NCBI GenBank assembly: GCA_007859835.1
Contig: SJPJ01000001.1
Span: 2,971,922 to 3,035,921, forward strand
DNA from: Novipirellula herctigrandis
GTDB lineage: Bacteria > Planctomycetota > Planctomycetia > Pirellulales > Pirellulaceae
Length of the DNA stretch: 64,000 bases
Reading direction: 5' to 3'
Under the pieces are notes generated by a model. That model saw only the letters and a program-made list of their open reading frames with translations. It had not been told where the DNA came from and made no database searches. Below are positions 44,827 to 53,859 of this stretch, piece after piece; positions within the stretch are counted from its first letter, which is position 1; each line of letters begins with the position of its first letter. Both the position numbers and the translations under genes were made by a program.

Positions 44827-47177
44827 TGACGTTGGGCGGCCACGCAGGCTGGTAGAAGCGTCAAATTGACGAGCGTCCCAAGCAGCAACGTCGCTGCGAC
44901 TAAGATGCCGAAGGTCGCCGTCGGTATGAATTCGCTTGTCGAAAGCACACTAAACCCGACCACCAAAGCACCGGTTGCCAGCAGAATTGGCACTCCGACG
45001 TTGCCCGCCGCATGCGAAACCGATCGGCGGATCGAATGGCCGCGGTTTCGATAACGTCCGTAGCCCAAAAGCAAATGCACGGCACCATCAATCGTCAATC
45101 CAATCGAAACCGCTGCGATCATCGTCGCACCCATGTTGATTTTGCCGCCGAGCCAACCTGCGACCGCCAGCACAACAAAAGCAGGCAGAATGGTGGGCAA
45201 CAAGGATGCCAGTGACAACCGAATTGAACCGGTTGCTATCCAAAGCAGTAGCCATACCAAAATCCCGGCCACCGCAAGACAGCGCCATTGGTCACCAACC
45301 AACTGCGCCACCAAACGTGACATCATCACGTAATAACCGGTCACTTTGGGCTTGATTTGATTCGGTAAATCGATCGTGTCTCGCCATGCTTGAGCCGACG
45401 TGTGCTCAGCGACGACTCGTTCCACTTCTCGAATCAACGCGATCTTTTGTTCCGCCGGTAATTGCTCTTCGCTGCGCAACATAATTCGCAGCATTTTCGG
45501 TGAGGAAACCTGCGACGATTCATCGGATGCGTCATTACCGGCAAGCAACGCAGCGAAGAAACTTGGCATTGTGATTCGCATTCCTGATAGCCGGACCGAC
45601 GGCGGCGCCATTCGCAATAGCGGTGCCAAACTTACCACATAATTGACGTCGGCCATGCTAAGTACTTTTGTCAATTTAGCACCATCGGCATCGACATCAC
45701 GTAGTTTTTTCTGCAGCTCAATTACTTGCCGAAAATAGCCATTGGACCACTTCTTTGGCCCCGGCAAAATCACATCCCAAACGCCCGCGCCTCCAAATTC
45801 GTGCTCGACGGAATTGTAGGCGACCACGACCGGACTATCGCTTCGAAAGTTGTTCAAAAAACTCGTTTCCGGTGTCGCTTGCCACGTTTGATAGACCGAT
45901 GCGAACATCACAACAATCGAAACTGCGATGAGCGATTTCCGATGTCCGACCGACCAATCGGCTAATCCAATACAGTAACGGCTAATACGAATGGTCGCCC
46001 TGCGTTGGGCTCGATGAAGTGATCCAAAGAATCGCAAATCGGGCATCATCATCGTCACCGCAGCAAAAAATGCGATCGAAACAAACACGGCAATCGAAGC
46101 GATTGCGATCATGATGCCAAATTGACGAACCGGAAGAATCCGAGACCAACCAAGCGCAGCGAATCCTGCCGCATCGGTCACACAGGTCCAAAAGATGGGA
46201 ACGATCAACGTTGAAATCGCACGCTCAGATGCTTCTACTTGACTAAGGCCCCTTGCGCGAGCGTTCTGAAACTTAACACCGAGATGCAAAACTGCGGCTA
46301 CAGAAATCACCGTAACGATCGCCGTCATAATGGTCGAAACCAACGATCGATGTATGCCAAACAACACGGTGAACGCTTCGGTCACGACAACGGACCAAAC
46401 AACAACCAATGCCGTTAAGAATACAAATCGAAAATCCATCAACGTGATCAGCACGACAATGCTTAGTAGCACCAGGGTCACGGTGGCAAGTTTTCGACCA
46501 TCCCTTTCGACCAAGTCGAAACCATCATTGATCAAAACGGGTTCACCCACCAAAAAACCGGCTCCGATCTTTCCATCAAATTGATCCGGCAAGGCGTCCG
46601 CGACTTGCTGTAGCGATCGGATCGTTTCAGGAGGATGTTTGGGGTCCAACGTCGCCACCACGGCGGCCAGCGAGTGGTCGCGAGAATGGGTGTAGCCAGA
46701 AAAGATCAAATCGATTCCGCGAGCGACAATGTCATCGCGGTGAGTCAGCGGTGGATTTTTGGAAGAGCGGGAAAAAAAATTGGCTGGTCGGATTCGCTGC
46801 ACTGCTGCGTCGAGAACCGACGTCGACAATACACCACTGACGCCTGGAATCACCCGCACCTGTTGCGAAATCGCCTCGCTTCGGTCAATCCCTTCGCGAC
46901 TCATTAGATTGTCGTCGCGATAAACTAGCATCGCGACGGCATTGCCACCAAACAAATCTTGAAGTAATTGGTAATCCAAAAGAGTCGGATCGTCCGGCGC
47001 AAACATACTGGCGATTCTGCGGTCGAGCGACAAATGACGCGCAACGGGGAACGACACCGCAAACACCATCAATCCCAACACAGCCATCACGATCCGATGA
47101 CGAACCCAAAACGACGCAGTACGACGTGTCCAACGGCCAAAGGAAGACGCAGAAGCGGAAGAGTCGGGGGAGTTCAT
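44823..47177 (-). CDS. RND/MMPL-family membrane transporter
   Basis: A 784-aa protein with about twelve hydrophobic helices in two halves, each preceded by a large external loop, as in the RND/MMPL superfamily (hydrophobe, lipid or drug export). The first half has KLATVTLVLLSIVVLITLMDFR and FWTCVTDAAGFAALGWS. The second has AVSIGLTIDGAVHLLLGYGRYRNRG with an Asp in the membrane, a usual proton-relay position. The preferred ATG is 47177; a start at 47192 is possible. No membrane-fusion partner is adjacent, which fits the MMPL-like, HAE-2 type. The start overlaps the divergent glycosyltransferase frame. Confidence 0.9.
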   Translation of the reverse strand: MNSPDSSASASSFGRWTRRTASFWVRHRIVMAVLGLMVFAVSFPVARHLSLDRRIASMFAPDDPTLLDYQLLQDLFGGNAVAMLVYRDDNLMSREGIDRSEAISQQVRVIPGVSGVLSTSVLDAAVQRIRPANFFSRSSKNPPLTHRDDIVARGIDLIFSGYTHSRDHSLAAVVATLDPKHPPETIRSLQQVADALPDQFDGKIGAGFLVGEPVLINDGFDLVERDGRKLATVTLVLLSIVVLITLMDFRFVFLTALVVVWSVVVTEAFTVLFGIHRSLVSTIMTAIVTVISVAAVLHLGVKFQNARARGLSQVEASERAISTLIVPIFWTCVTDAAGFAALGWSRILPVRQFGIMIAIASIAVFVSIAFFAAVTMMMPDLRFFGSLHRAQRRATIRISRYCIGLADWSVGHRKSLIAVSIVVMFASVYQTWQATPETSFLNNFRSDSPVVVAYNSVEHEFGGAGVWDVILPGPKKWSNGYFRQVIELQKKLRDVDADGAKLTKVLSMADVNYVVSLAPLLRMAPPSVRLSGMRITMPSFFAALLAGNDASDESSQVSSPKMLRIMLRSEEQLPAEQKIALIREVERVVAEHTSAQAWRDTIDLPNQIKPKVTGYYVMMSRLVAQLVGDQWRCLAVAGILVWLLLWIATGSIRLSLASLLPTILPAFVVLAVAGWLGGKINMGATMIAAVSIGLTIDGAVHLLLGYGRYRNRGHSIRRSVSHAAGNVGVPILLATGALVVGFSVLSTSEFIPTATFGILVAATLLLGTLVNLTLLPACVAAQRH

Positions 47178-48687
47178 GATGCTCACTCGCATCGAAGTCG
47201 TTGCGAGGTTAACCTTTAATGCTTGCGTCGTCTTTTTTTCGATTCGCGTTAGCGGTTGTCAAAAATTGCTGAATTCAAAATGGTCGCCAAGAACATCGAT
47301 CGCGATCGTCATTTTCGTGACGGTCCTGGTGCGAGGTGCTTTCTTGGCAACTCATCTCGACCAATTCAATCAAGACCCTGATGCCTACCGGGCCATCGCT
47401 GAAACCTTATCCGCAACCGGCGTGTTTGGTTTGCGGGATGGTAACAACCCCGAAGGAATTCGACCAGCAAAGGCGACGGCGTTTCGCCCTCCGTTATACC
47501 CTTACGTTTTGTCTTTCCTGACGGTGGATGGCGTGGTTTCCCCGCATTTGGTGGGTCTGCTGCATTTGCTGCTCAGTGTGGTCACGGTGTTATGCACTCT
47601 ATCGGTCAGTCAAAGATTGATCGACCGGGGGAAAATCGGCCCAGCCACATTGTTGGCTGCGGCATTGGTGATCTTTGATCCGATCCTGCTTCAACAATCC
47701 AGTCTTGTGATGACCGAAACCTTAGCCACGGCCTTAGCCAGCATCGTGGTATGGTTTTGGGCGTGCAAGTTGACGCATCGGCCAAGCTTCGTCAATGCAA
47801 TGGTCTTTGGCGGCTTACTTTCCCTGGCGTATCTGTGTCGCCCAACATTTTTGGTCTGGGCAGTGTTGATGCTATTGGCAACTTTGGCAGGAATCGACGG
47901 AAAGTGGACAAAACGACTCTCCTGTTTCACTGCCGCTACGATGATCGTCATTTGTACGATGGGGCTTTGGATGGCACGAAATGTCCGTGCGATCGGCAAT
48001 CCAATCTGGGCGACAACGCATGGCGGATACACGCTTCTGTTGGCAAACAATCCTTCATTCTACGATTACTTGCGAAACCGATCGGTTGGCGAAGTTTGGG
48101 ACGCCGAACCCTTCCTGCTCGCCTATTCCCATCGCCGTGATGGCGATCCGACCACGTCAAAATTCTGGCATCGAGATTGGTCACAACCTAGCGAGACCAC
48201 CCACCAGATATCCAACGAGGCTGAAATCCCAGAGCTCACTGAAATCCCAGAGCTCACTGAAATCGGGGGCCAAGAAACCGAGGTTTCGATGGATGACGAT
48301 CAATTGGCCTACGAAGCAGCCAGAGCCACGATTCGGCGAAATCCGGCGATGTTCGTTTGGTCGTGTTTCGTTCGCGTTGGACGTCTTTGGAGCCCGATGC
48401 CTCATTTGACACCCGGACGATCACGCGTGCCACTGGTGGCGGTGACCACCTATTACACACTCATCTACCTCGCACTACTGGTGGGCGTTCTGCGTCTAGG
48501 ACGTGAAATATTCAAACCACATTGGTGGGCGATTCTAGCCTTGGTGGTCACTTTGTCCGCTGTTCACGCGGTTTACTGGAGCAACCTTCGCATGCGTGCT
48601 CCCGCGTCGATTGGATTAGCGGTCCTCGCTGCGAGTTCCATCGTCCGTCGCGCTGGGAATAAGTCAGACAAGGACAGCGGGAAATAA
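47176..48687 (+). CDS. GT39/ArnT-like membrane glycosyltransferase
   Basis: A polytopic protein of up to 503 aa with 8-11 hydrophobic helices. The first periplasmic loop has QDPDAYRAIAETLSATGVFG with the acidic residues expected for polyprenyl-phosphate-sugar glycosyltransferases (Dol-P-Man/ArnT type). It is followed by FRPPLYPYVLSF and AYLCRPTFLVWA. The enzyme probably transfers a sugar from a lipid carrier to a surface molecule. The ATG at 47176 would overlap the divergent RND start, leaving no room for a promoter, so an internal TTG or GTG start nearer residue 30 is quite possible. An 18-bp in-frame duplication lies at 48223-48258. Confidence 0.82.
   Translation: MMLTRIEVVARLTFNACVVFFSIRVSGCQKLLNSKWSPRTSIAIVIFVTVLVRGAFLATHLDQFNQDPDAYRAIAETLSATGVFGLRDGNNPEGIRPAKATAFRPPLYPYVLSFLTVDGVVSPHLVGLLHLLLSVVTVLCTLSVSQRLIDRGKIGPATLLAAALVIFDPILLQQSSLVMTETLATALASIVVWFWACKLTHRPSFVNAMVFGGLLSLAYLCRPTFLVWAVLMLLATLAGIDGKWTKRLSCFTAATMIVICTMGLWMARNVRAIGNPIWATTHGGYTLLLANNPSFYDYLRNRSVGEVWDAEPFLLAYSHRRDGDPTTSKFWHRDWSQPSETTHQISNEAEIPELTEIPELTEIGGQETEVSMDDDQLAYEAARATIRRNPAMFVWSCFVRVGRLWSPMPHLTPGRSRVPLVAVTTYYTLIYLALLVGVLRLGREIFKPHWWAILALVVTLSAVHAVYWSNLRMRAPASIGLAVLAASSIVRRAGNKSDKDSGK
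48223..48258 (+). repeat. 18-bp in-frame duplication in the glycosyltransferase gene
   Basis: Exact copies of gaaatcccagagctcact at 48223-48240 and 48241-48258 encode EIPELTEIPELT in an external loop near residues 350-361. Confidence 0.95.
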
Positions 48688-48846
48688 GTCGGACAAGGAA
48701 AAATCTGCCATTTCTGCCAACGGATGCAAAACAAGTTCCGTTCAGCTAAGATGTTTGGAAATCACGATGCGGAACGACCATAAGTCATTCCTCCCCTCCT
48801 AAATTCCCCTCCCCCAATAAAGAAAAGACTCTTGAAGGATACAAAC

Positions 48847-49635
48847 ATGTTGAAGCGATTATGCCTTTCGGTATCGGCCGTGGCCGCTCTCTCGCTAGTC
48901 GGTGCCGTCAATGCGGCAGAATACCTGAACGGTATCGAGTGGCAAGAACCGGCCGTCGTGACGCCTGGAAAGACCGATTCGGACGCACCCTCGGATGCGG
49001 TCGTCTTGTTTGATGGCAAGGATTTATCCTTGTGGAACAATGGCGAAAACTGGATCGTCAAAGATGGCGTGGCTACTACCGGAAAAGGCAGGATTCAAAC
49101 CAAAGAATCCTTTGGGGATTGCCAACTTCATATCGAATGGGCAGCTCCTACTCCCGCGACCGGGGAAGGACAGGGCCGCGGAAACAACGGTGTGTTAATC
49201 ATGGATCGGTACGAGGTTCAAATTCTCGATTCCTACGAAAACAAAACCTACTTTGACGGCCAAGCGGGGGCAATTTACAAACAGCAACCTCCGGCGGTCA
49301 ATGCGATGCGCCCACCAGGCCAATGGAACACGTACGACATTTTCTTCACCGCACCGCGATTCGATGATCAAGGCAACTTGGAATCTGCCGCCTACGTGAC
49401 GGTGCTGCATAACGGCGTGCTGATTCAGAACCAGTTCGAACTGCTCGGCGACACTCCCTATAGTCGTCCACCACAATACAAAGCGCATCCACCCAAAGCA
49501 CCGCTTACGCTATTCGAGCATGGCAACGCGGTCCGGTTCCGAAACATTTGGATTCGCGAGTTCACGCCAGTCAAAGGGAAGCAAGTTCGCGAACCCTTCA
49601 TTCGCAATGGCAATAAAGAAACACCAATCAAGTGA
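48847..49635 (+). CDS. secreted DUF1080 (3-keto-disaccharide hydrolase domain) protein
   Basis: A signal peptide (LKRLCLSVSAVAALSLVGAVNAA) precedes a beta-sandwich DUF1080 domain with the signature VVLFDGKDLSLWNNGENWIVKDG, DCQLHIEWAAP, GNNGVLIMDRYEVQILDSY and FRNIWIRE at the C-terminus. The family is a concanavalin-like fold expanded in planctomycetes, with some members acting on oxidised glycosides. The ATG at 48847 has AAGGA upstream. The mature protein is about 240 aa. It stands alone on the plus strand. Confidence 0.92.
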   Translation: MLKRLCLSVSAVAALSLVGAVNAAEYLNGIEWQEPAVVTPGKTDSDAPSDAVVLFDGKDLSLWNNGENWIVKDGVATTGKGRIQTKESFGDCQLHIEWAAPTPATGEGQGRGNNGVLIMDRYEVQILDSYENKTYFDGQAGAIYKQQPPAVNAMRPPGQWNTYDIFFTAPRFDDQGNLESAAYVTVLHNGVLIQNQFELLGDTPYSRPPQYKAHPPKAPLTLFEHGNAVRFRNIWIREFTPVKGKQVREPFIRNGNKETPIK

Positions 49636-49984
49636 CCGGCACTCTTCGCTAGAATTGGTATCCAGACGCTGACGCCCTGGGTACCGTTTCGGCACGGCCG
49701 GCAGTTCCGGAAACGCGGTCGTGTCAAGACCGGCCCGCTTGAATCAAGTCTTCCGGTAGTCGTTGTCAGCCGATGGCATGTGAGTACCGGTAGCTCGTTA
49801 AGCATTTCTTTCCGGACACGCATTGGCTCAACACATGTATTGGCTCAACACATGTCGCGAAGATTCGAATCGATAAACGCAACTTTTTCGCTGAATCTAG
49901 CAAACCGCCAAGCCTATTTGATCGTATAGGGACGAAGGCTAAGACGGCCATTTCTTTCCGCAAACATCAAGTATTCTGTGAAAT
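49636..49984. other. 349-bp gap with a 17-bp tandem duplication
   Basis: I see no gene in this stretch. Two exact copies of attggctcaacacatgt lie at 49822-49838 and 49839-49855. No clear promoter or terminator is visible. Confidence 0.6.
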
Positions 49985-50728
49985 ATGGCAACTGACACGG
50001 ACCCAAAACCACTCGTTCCGATGATGGGAGCCGAAGGAGGCTTTGCTCCCGATGAGGAGATTGCTCCGTTTCGTATTAGCGGCTTGTTTTGCCTGTTATT
50101 CGGCGTTTTGAGCATTTTCTCGCTGATTGCCTACGTCATGATCGCGTTTCCTCTAATTGCGATCGCGTTGGGCCTTTTTGCGCTCCGAAAGTGGGATGGC
50201 CCTCGCCCATCGGGAGTGGCCCTGGCAAAAATAGGGCTCGTATTGGCCTTAGGTTTCGGGTCGTGCGCAGCTTGGATGCACCAAATGCGTTCTCGTACGC
50301 TGGGCTCGCAGGCGGAATATTTTGCGAAACAATACATCGAACTGCTCGCAAACGACCAAATCCCAATCGCCGCCGAACTGCGAAAGGACTATGTCAACCG
50401 TGCACCGACCCATATGCCGCTTAAACAGCACATGGAGTCAAACGAAATGGGCAGAAACGCCCTAGATGATCTGCGAGGCGATTCGGCTAATTTGGGAATC
50501 GGAGGCCCCGACAACGTAGATGCCTGGGTACCCGCTAAACCCACTCGCGTCTATTACAACTACGGAAACTACAAAGCAGAGGTCCTTTTAAAGGATTCCA
50601 ATAATCCCGAAGCCAAAAAAATCATTGTTTTGCTCAAATACGACATCGACCCGGATGGAAACGGGCAATGGTTAGTGGAACAATGTCGCCAAGACATGAA
50701 AAAATTGGTCGCAGAAGCCGTCCTTTAG
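49985..50728 (+). CDS. DUF4190-like membrane protein
   Basis: A 247-aa protein with a cytoplasmic-looking N-terminus and two hydrophobic helices (about residues 32-66, FCLLFGVLSIFSLIAYVMIAFPLIAIALGLFAL, and 76-97, VALAKIGLVLALGFGSCAAW), as in DUF4190 proteins. A soluble C-terminal domain of about 150 residues follows (YNYGNYKAEVLLKDSN, VLLKYDIDPDG), which I do not recognise. The function is unknown. It converges with the hemerythrin-like gene 5 bp away. Confidence 0.72.
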   Translation: MATDTDPKPLVPMMGAEGGFAPDEEIAPFRISGLFCLLFGVLSIFSLIAYVMIAFPLIAIALGLFALRKWDGPRPSGVALAKIGLVLALGFGSCAAWMHQMRSRTLGSQAEYFAKQYIELLANDQIPIAAELRKDYVNRAPTHMPLKQHMESNEMGRNALDDLRGDSANLGIGGPDNVDAWVPAKPTRVYYNYGNYKAEVLLKDSNNPEAKKIIVLLKYDIDPDGNGQWLVEQCRQDMKKLVAEAVL

Positions 50729-50733
50729 CGAGC

Positions 50734-51189
50734 CTACATCAGTGGCCCTAACCATTCGATGTGCTCGCACTCATACGCTTCATGTTCGTCCAAGCGCTGA
50801 GCAAACAAGCCAACTTCGGAAATCGCAGCTTCCCATGAATCAAATGGCGGATCAAGCTGCGAAAGCCTGTCGATAAGACCTTCTAGTTCTTTCATCAATT
50901 GGTTGTGGTCTTGTTCGGCTTTCTTGCAACTTTGGGCGACTTCATTAGAACCTTCGGGATAAGCTTCGGCTAACTGATGCCCCATCTCTTTTTCACGCGC
51001 AAAGTGATAAAGCAAACGCTCGCGCAGACGGCTTAACTGACGAGCGGCTTCACCGAATTTCGGAACGCCGGATTGAGCAACCGCGTCGGCCCAGTCGCGA
51101 AAACGATCCACTTGGTCGTTTAAGTCACGATGCTCCACTTTCCATTTCGAAAACAGCGAGCGAATGTCTGTCGTATCAAGTTTGCCCAT
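50734..51189 (-). CDS. hemerythrin-like (HHE) domain protein
   Basis: The 151-aa protein is a four-helix bundle by pattern, with His20 (KVEHRDLN), His62 (LLYHFAREKEMG), His95 (EQDHNQLMKEL), His136 and Glu140/His143 (DEHEAYECEHIEW). These spacings fit a di-iron hemerythrin-like site. Such proteins bind oxygen, NO or iron. I start it at ATG 51189 because GGAGG precedes it on the minus strand; the frame is open further to 51447 but upstream residues do not look coding. It is near a Cys-rich metal-binding gene. Confidence 0.88.
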   Translation of the reverse strand: MGKLDTTDIRSLFSKWKVEHRDLNDQVDRFRDWADAVAQSGVPKFGEAARQLSRLRERLLYHFAREKEMGHQLAEAYPEGSNEVAQSCKKAEQDHNQLMKELEGLIDRLSQLDPPFDSWEAAISEVGLFAQRLDEHEAYECEHIEWLGPLM

Positions 51190-51391
51190 CACGACCTCCG
51201 CAGGTGCGGAACGCAAAAAAAGAAAAGAGACGTGCATCCCATCAATTTGTGTGCAACATCGGGACCAAAGGAACCGTCCAATCAAAGGATCCGGTAAACC
51301 CCGCGTTCCCGTGGTGATCCTATCGGAGCACCGGGGCGCTATCGCACATGCATAATCGAATCGCCAATCGATCTGTGACGAAGTGTCGCGC

Positions 51392-51433
51392 AAACAAAAG
51401 CCGGCCGCCAAAGACAACGCTTCAGCGGCCGGC
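51392..51433 (-). terminator. intrinsic terminator for the YHS/TRASH-like gene
   Basis: Read on the minus strand, a perfect 9-bp stem (gccggccgc / gcggccggc, with arms at 51425-51433 and 51400-51408) with a 16-nt loop runs into ttttgttt. It lies 36 bp after the stop of the gene at 51469-51921. Confidence 0.8.
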
Positions 51434-51468
51434 ACAAACGACACCATTAAGCCCGCTTTTTGCGAGAC

Positions 51469-51921
51469 TTACTCTTTCTCTTGCTCCAATTTTTTGAAGC
51501 CCTTTTCAAACGGTTTGTCCGCGAACACCAAGGCGATTTTTTCATCGCCTTCGGCGGAATCGACTTTGCCTTTACAACCATTACAACAAAATTGGACGGC
51601 GACCCCAGCGACTTTGGTTTCCGTTTCTGCGTTCAGTGGATTGCCACTCATCGGGCAAGCCTCTTGTTTGAATTGCTTGGTGGCAACCAATTGATGGTTT
51701 GCTTTTGTGGCAAACTTTTCGGGAGCTTTGCTAAACTTTCCGGCACATCCGTCGCAACAAAAATAGACCTTCGCGTCTTTGTAGTCAGCGGATTTAGTTG
51801 CCTTGGCTGGTTTTGGAGCCACGACACACTTGATGTCGTCGAGTTTCACTTCAGCTGCATAAACCGTCACGCCTGCAATCAGAGCGATCGCAAGACCACC
51901 CATCATTTTTTTCATTTGCAT
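51469..51921 (-). CDS. exported Cys-rich protein with two YHS/TRASH-like metal-binding repeats
   Basis: A signal peptide (residues 1-22, ending VYA-AE) leads into two similar halves. The first half has Cys32 and YFCCDGCAGKF (Cys55, 56, 59). The second has CPMSGNPLN (Cys89) and QFCCNGCKGKV (Cys112, 113, 116). The FCCxGC-K-F pattern is characteristic of TRASH/YHS-type motifs that bind copper, iron or similar metals. It probably handles a metal outside the cytoplasm. The frame has ATG starts at 51921 and 51915. A good terminator follows. Confidence 0.85.
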   Translation of the reverse strand: MQMKKMMGGLAIALIAGVTVYAAEVKLDDIKCVVAPKPAKATKSADYKDAKVYFCCDGCAGKFSKAPEKFATKANHQLVATKQFKQEACPMSGNPLNAETETKVAGVAVQFCCNGCKGKVDSAEGDEKIALVFADKPFEKGFKKLEQEKE

Positions 51922-52161
51922 CGTTCATATCTCCGCTTTGGATTGTGTCTTGATGGGGCTAGAAGTCCCAATTGGAAAAGTTGGATCCATCTTAGGTGGC
52001 ACGACGGAGGCAAGTCAAGCCATTTGGGTGGTGACCACCTGGCTCGCCCGTGGAGTTCCTGCGTTCTGTTCGCAGAAAATTTGCAAAATGCGGCGTGAAG
52101 TGTCACTATGAACGGGTGCAAATCACATCATTTCGGGACGCAAGCTTCTCAGGAATAAACC

Positions 52162-52611
52162 GTGAATAACCGCGACACTATCCAATCCATTCTCAAGACA
52201 GCCAAAACCGGCAGTCTCGGTACGGTCGGCGACGACAACGTTCCCTTCGTGAGTCTAGTGACGGTGGCATCGATGGAGCCCCAATCCTTGATTTTGCTTT
52301 TGAGTAGTCTTGCCAAACATACTCAAAACCTGACTTATTGTTCAAAGTGCTCTCTGTTACTTGCTGAATCGGCGAGCGAATCCGCGCATCCACTCGCGGG
52401 GGTTCGCGTGACAATGACTGGAAACATGGCACGGATCAAACGAGGGGAAGACGCTGATGCGCGGGCGATTTTTTTGAGCACGCACCCCGATGCATCGATG
52501 TATGCAGATTTTGGTGATTTTGGCTTCTTTGAATTGCGGATCAAACAAGCTCATTTGGTTGCTGGGTTCGGCAGAATCCAAACGCTCGCCGCGAGCGAAC
52601 TTTTGACCTGA
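52162..52611 (+). CDS. HugZ/pyridoxamine-phosphate-oxidase-fold protein
   Basis: The 149-aa protein matches the split-barrel FMN/haem family of HugZ-like proteins: TGSLGTVGDDNVPFVSLVTVA, LLLSSLAKHTQNLTYCSKCSLLLAE, VRVTMTGNMARI and LRIKQAHLVAGFGRI near the end. Related proteins take part in haem degradation in some bacteria; others have unknown roles. The start is GTG 52162 with AGGA upstream. The C-terminal loop typical of haem-degrading HugZ is not obvious, so a haem role is only possible. Confidence 0.82.
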   Translation: MNNRDTIQSILKTAKTGSLGTVGDDNVPFVSLVTVASMEPQSLILLLSSLAKHTQNLTYCSKCSLLLAESASESAHPLAGVRVTMTGNMARIKRGEDADARAIFLSTHPDASMYADFGDFGFFELRIKQAHLVAGFGRIQTLAASELLT

Positions 52612-52670
52612 TAAGATATAGCTCGGACTTAATACCGCTTTGCCGATCGCAAATACGAGGAAGCCAAACG

Positions 52671-53045
52671 ATGACGAATGAGCCCCAACCAGAAGCCGAT
52701 GACGCACCCGAGCAAGAAGCAACGACGACCGAAAAGGAACTCGCTGGTCCGGCGACAGTTCCCTTAAAATCAGATGCCAAACAAATCGCTCAGTTTGTTA
52801 CAACCATCAAGAACGCTGAACAACAAGTTGGCGAACACATCATCGCCGCGCTACAGCACGACAATACCGTCGCGGTAATCACAACCGTTGCAATCGGCCC
52901 CGATGGTCAACAACGAGTCATCTCTGCAGCACTCGAACCCAAGCGGTTGGAACAGGTCCAAGAGATTCTTAACGCGGCAACGGAAGAACGTGAGGAAGAA
53001 GAACCGTGTGTTGGTTTTCATTGCTTGGTCAAGCCGAAGCAATAG
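52671..53045 (+). CDS. small conserved-looking protein of unknown function
   Basis: A 124-aa acidic protein with a disordered N-terminus rich in Glu, Pro and Asp. A middle part appears folded (DAKQIAQFVTTIKNAEQQVGEHIIAAL, TVAVITTVAIGPDGQQRVISAALEP). The C-terminus has a short Glu run followed by PCVGFHCLVK with two cysteines. I recognise no family. The coding appearance (codon phase, ATG 52671) supports a real gene. It follows the HugZ-like gene by 59 bp and may share its transcript. Confidence 0.7.
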   Translation: MTNEPQPEADDAPEQEATTTEKELAGPATVPLKSDAKQIAQFVTTIKNAEQQVGEHIIAALQHDNTVAVITTVAIGPDGQQRVISAALEPKRLEQVQEILNAATEEREEEEPCVGFHCLVKPKQ

Positions 53046-53072
53046 CGGATACTACTCGCACCCATACGATCC

Positions 53073-53132
53073 GTATTGCCGAGGTACGTATTGCCGAAAT
53101 GCGTATTGCCGAGGTACGTATTGCCGATGCGA
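53073..53132. repeat. 15-bp tandem repeat, four copies
   Basis: Units of gtattgccgaggtac lie at 53073-53087 and 53103-53117, with variants at 53088-53102 and 53118-53132 that share the gtattgccga core. They fall between convergent genes. Confidence 0.92.
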
Positions 53133-53170
53133 TTCGCTTAGCGAAACGCACCATTCAATGAGCAATCTAG

Positions 53171-53563
53171 CTATTCACCCAACTTGATAATCTCGCTGAC
53201 AAGCCCACCATCGATGATTTGCTTTTCATCGGTTTCAGGATTCAGCAGCAAACCGAATTCTTCAGGCAAATAGTCGAGCAGCGTTTCACCGTCGACGATG
53301 AAACCTTGTACCTCGTCGAGTTCAGTAAACAAATCCCCCATCTCTTCCACGAATTGGCCAGCGTGTTCCTCTGATGTGAACGCGACCAAAACTTCCTCTT
53401 CTTCGACTTCCGCCGTCAATGCACCCATGCTTTCATCGTCTTCTTCGTCGTCATCAATATTGATCAACACAAATTGAAGTCCGAGGATCAACGTACGGAT
53501 CTTTGACACATCGCGATCAGCTATCGCGGCATCCAAGGCGTGGTTGTTTGATTCGGAAGCCAT
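53171..53563 (-). CDS. SseB-like domain protein
   Basis: A 130-aa acidic protein resembling the SseB N-terminal family: ALDAAIADRDVSKIRTLILGLQFVLIN, EEEVLVAFTSEEHAGQFVEEMG, FIVDGETLLDYLPEEFGLLLNPETDEKQII. SseB-like proteins in non-pathogens have no firm function. I use the ATG at 53563; the frame opens 14 codons earlier at 53605 without a convincing start. A run of acidic residues (DDDEEDDE) lies in the middle. Confidence 0.82.
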   Translation of the reverse strand: MASESNNHALDAAIADRDVSKIRTLILGLQFVLINIDDDEEDDESMGALTAEVEEEEVLVAFTSEEHAGQFVEEMGDLFTELDEVQGFIVDGETLLDYLPEEFGLLLNPETDEKQIIDGGLVSEIIKLGE

Positions 53564-53859
53564 AAACGCATGCTCGGTTGGAAGAAATGTTAATGAAGGC
53601 CACAAAACGCGACATCAATGACTACCAGTGTACCAAAACTGGCGTGAGAGTCACCAAGCCTACAGACACGCATCTACCCTGAGCGAAAAATGTAGCGAGG
53701 AGCCAAATTCACGATCAAATTCTGATTTTTCACACGGGATGGTTACGCAGAGACCAAAATCGCATGTTCACGTCAACCACGTTGGCTATAATGCGTTTCG
53801 TTCAAAATGCATTTCCCACCGATAGTTCTCCTCCTATAACCCCTTGAGGCTCCAAGCGA
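53564..53859. other. 296-bp gap between SseB-like and Gfo/Idh/MocA genes
   Basis: No gene is visible. The flanking genes diverge, so promoters for both are expected here. I see no distinctive hairpin or repeat. Confidence 0.45.
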
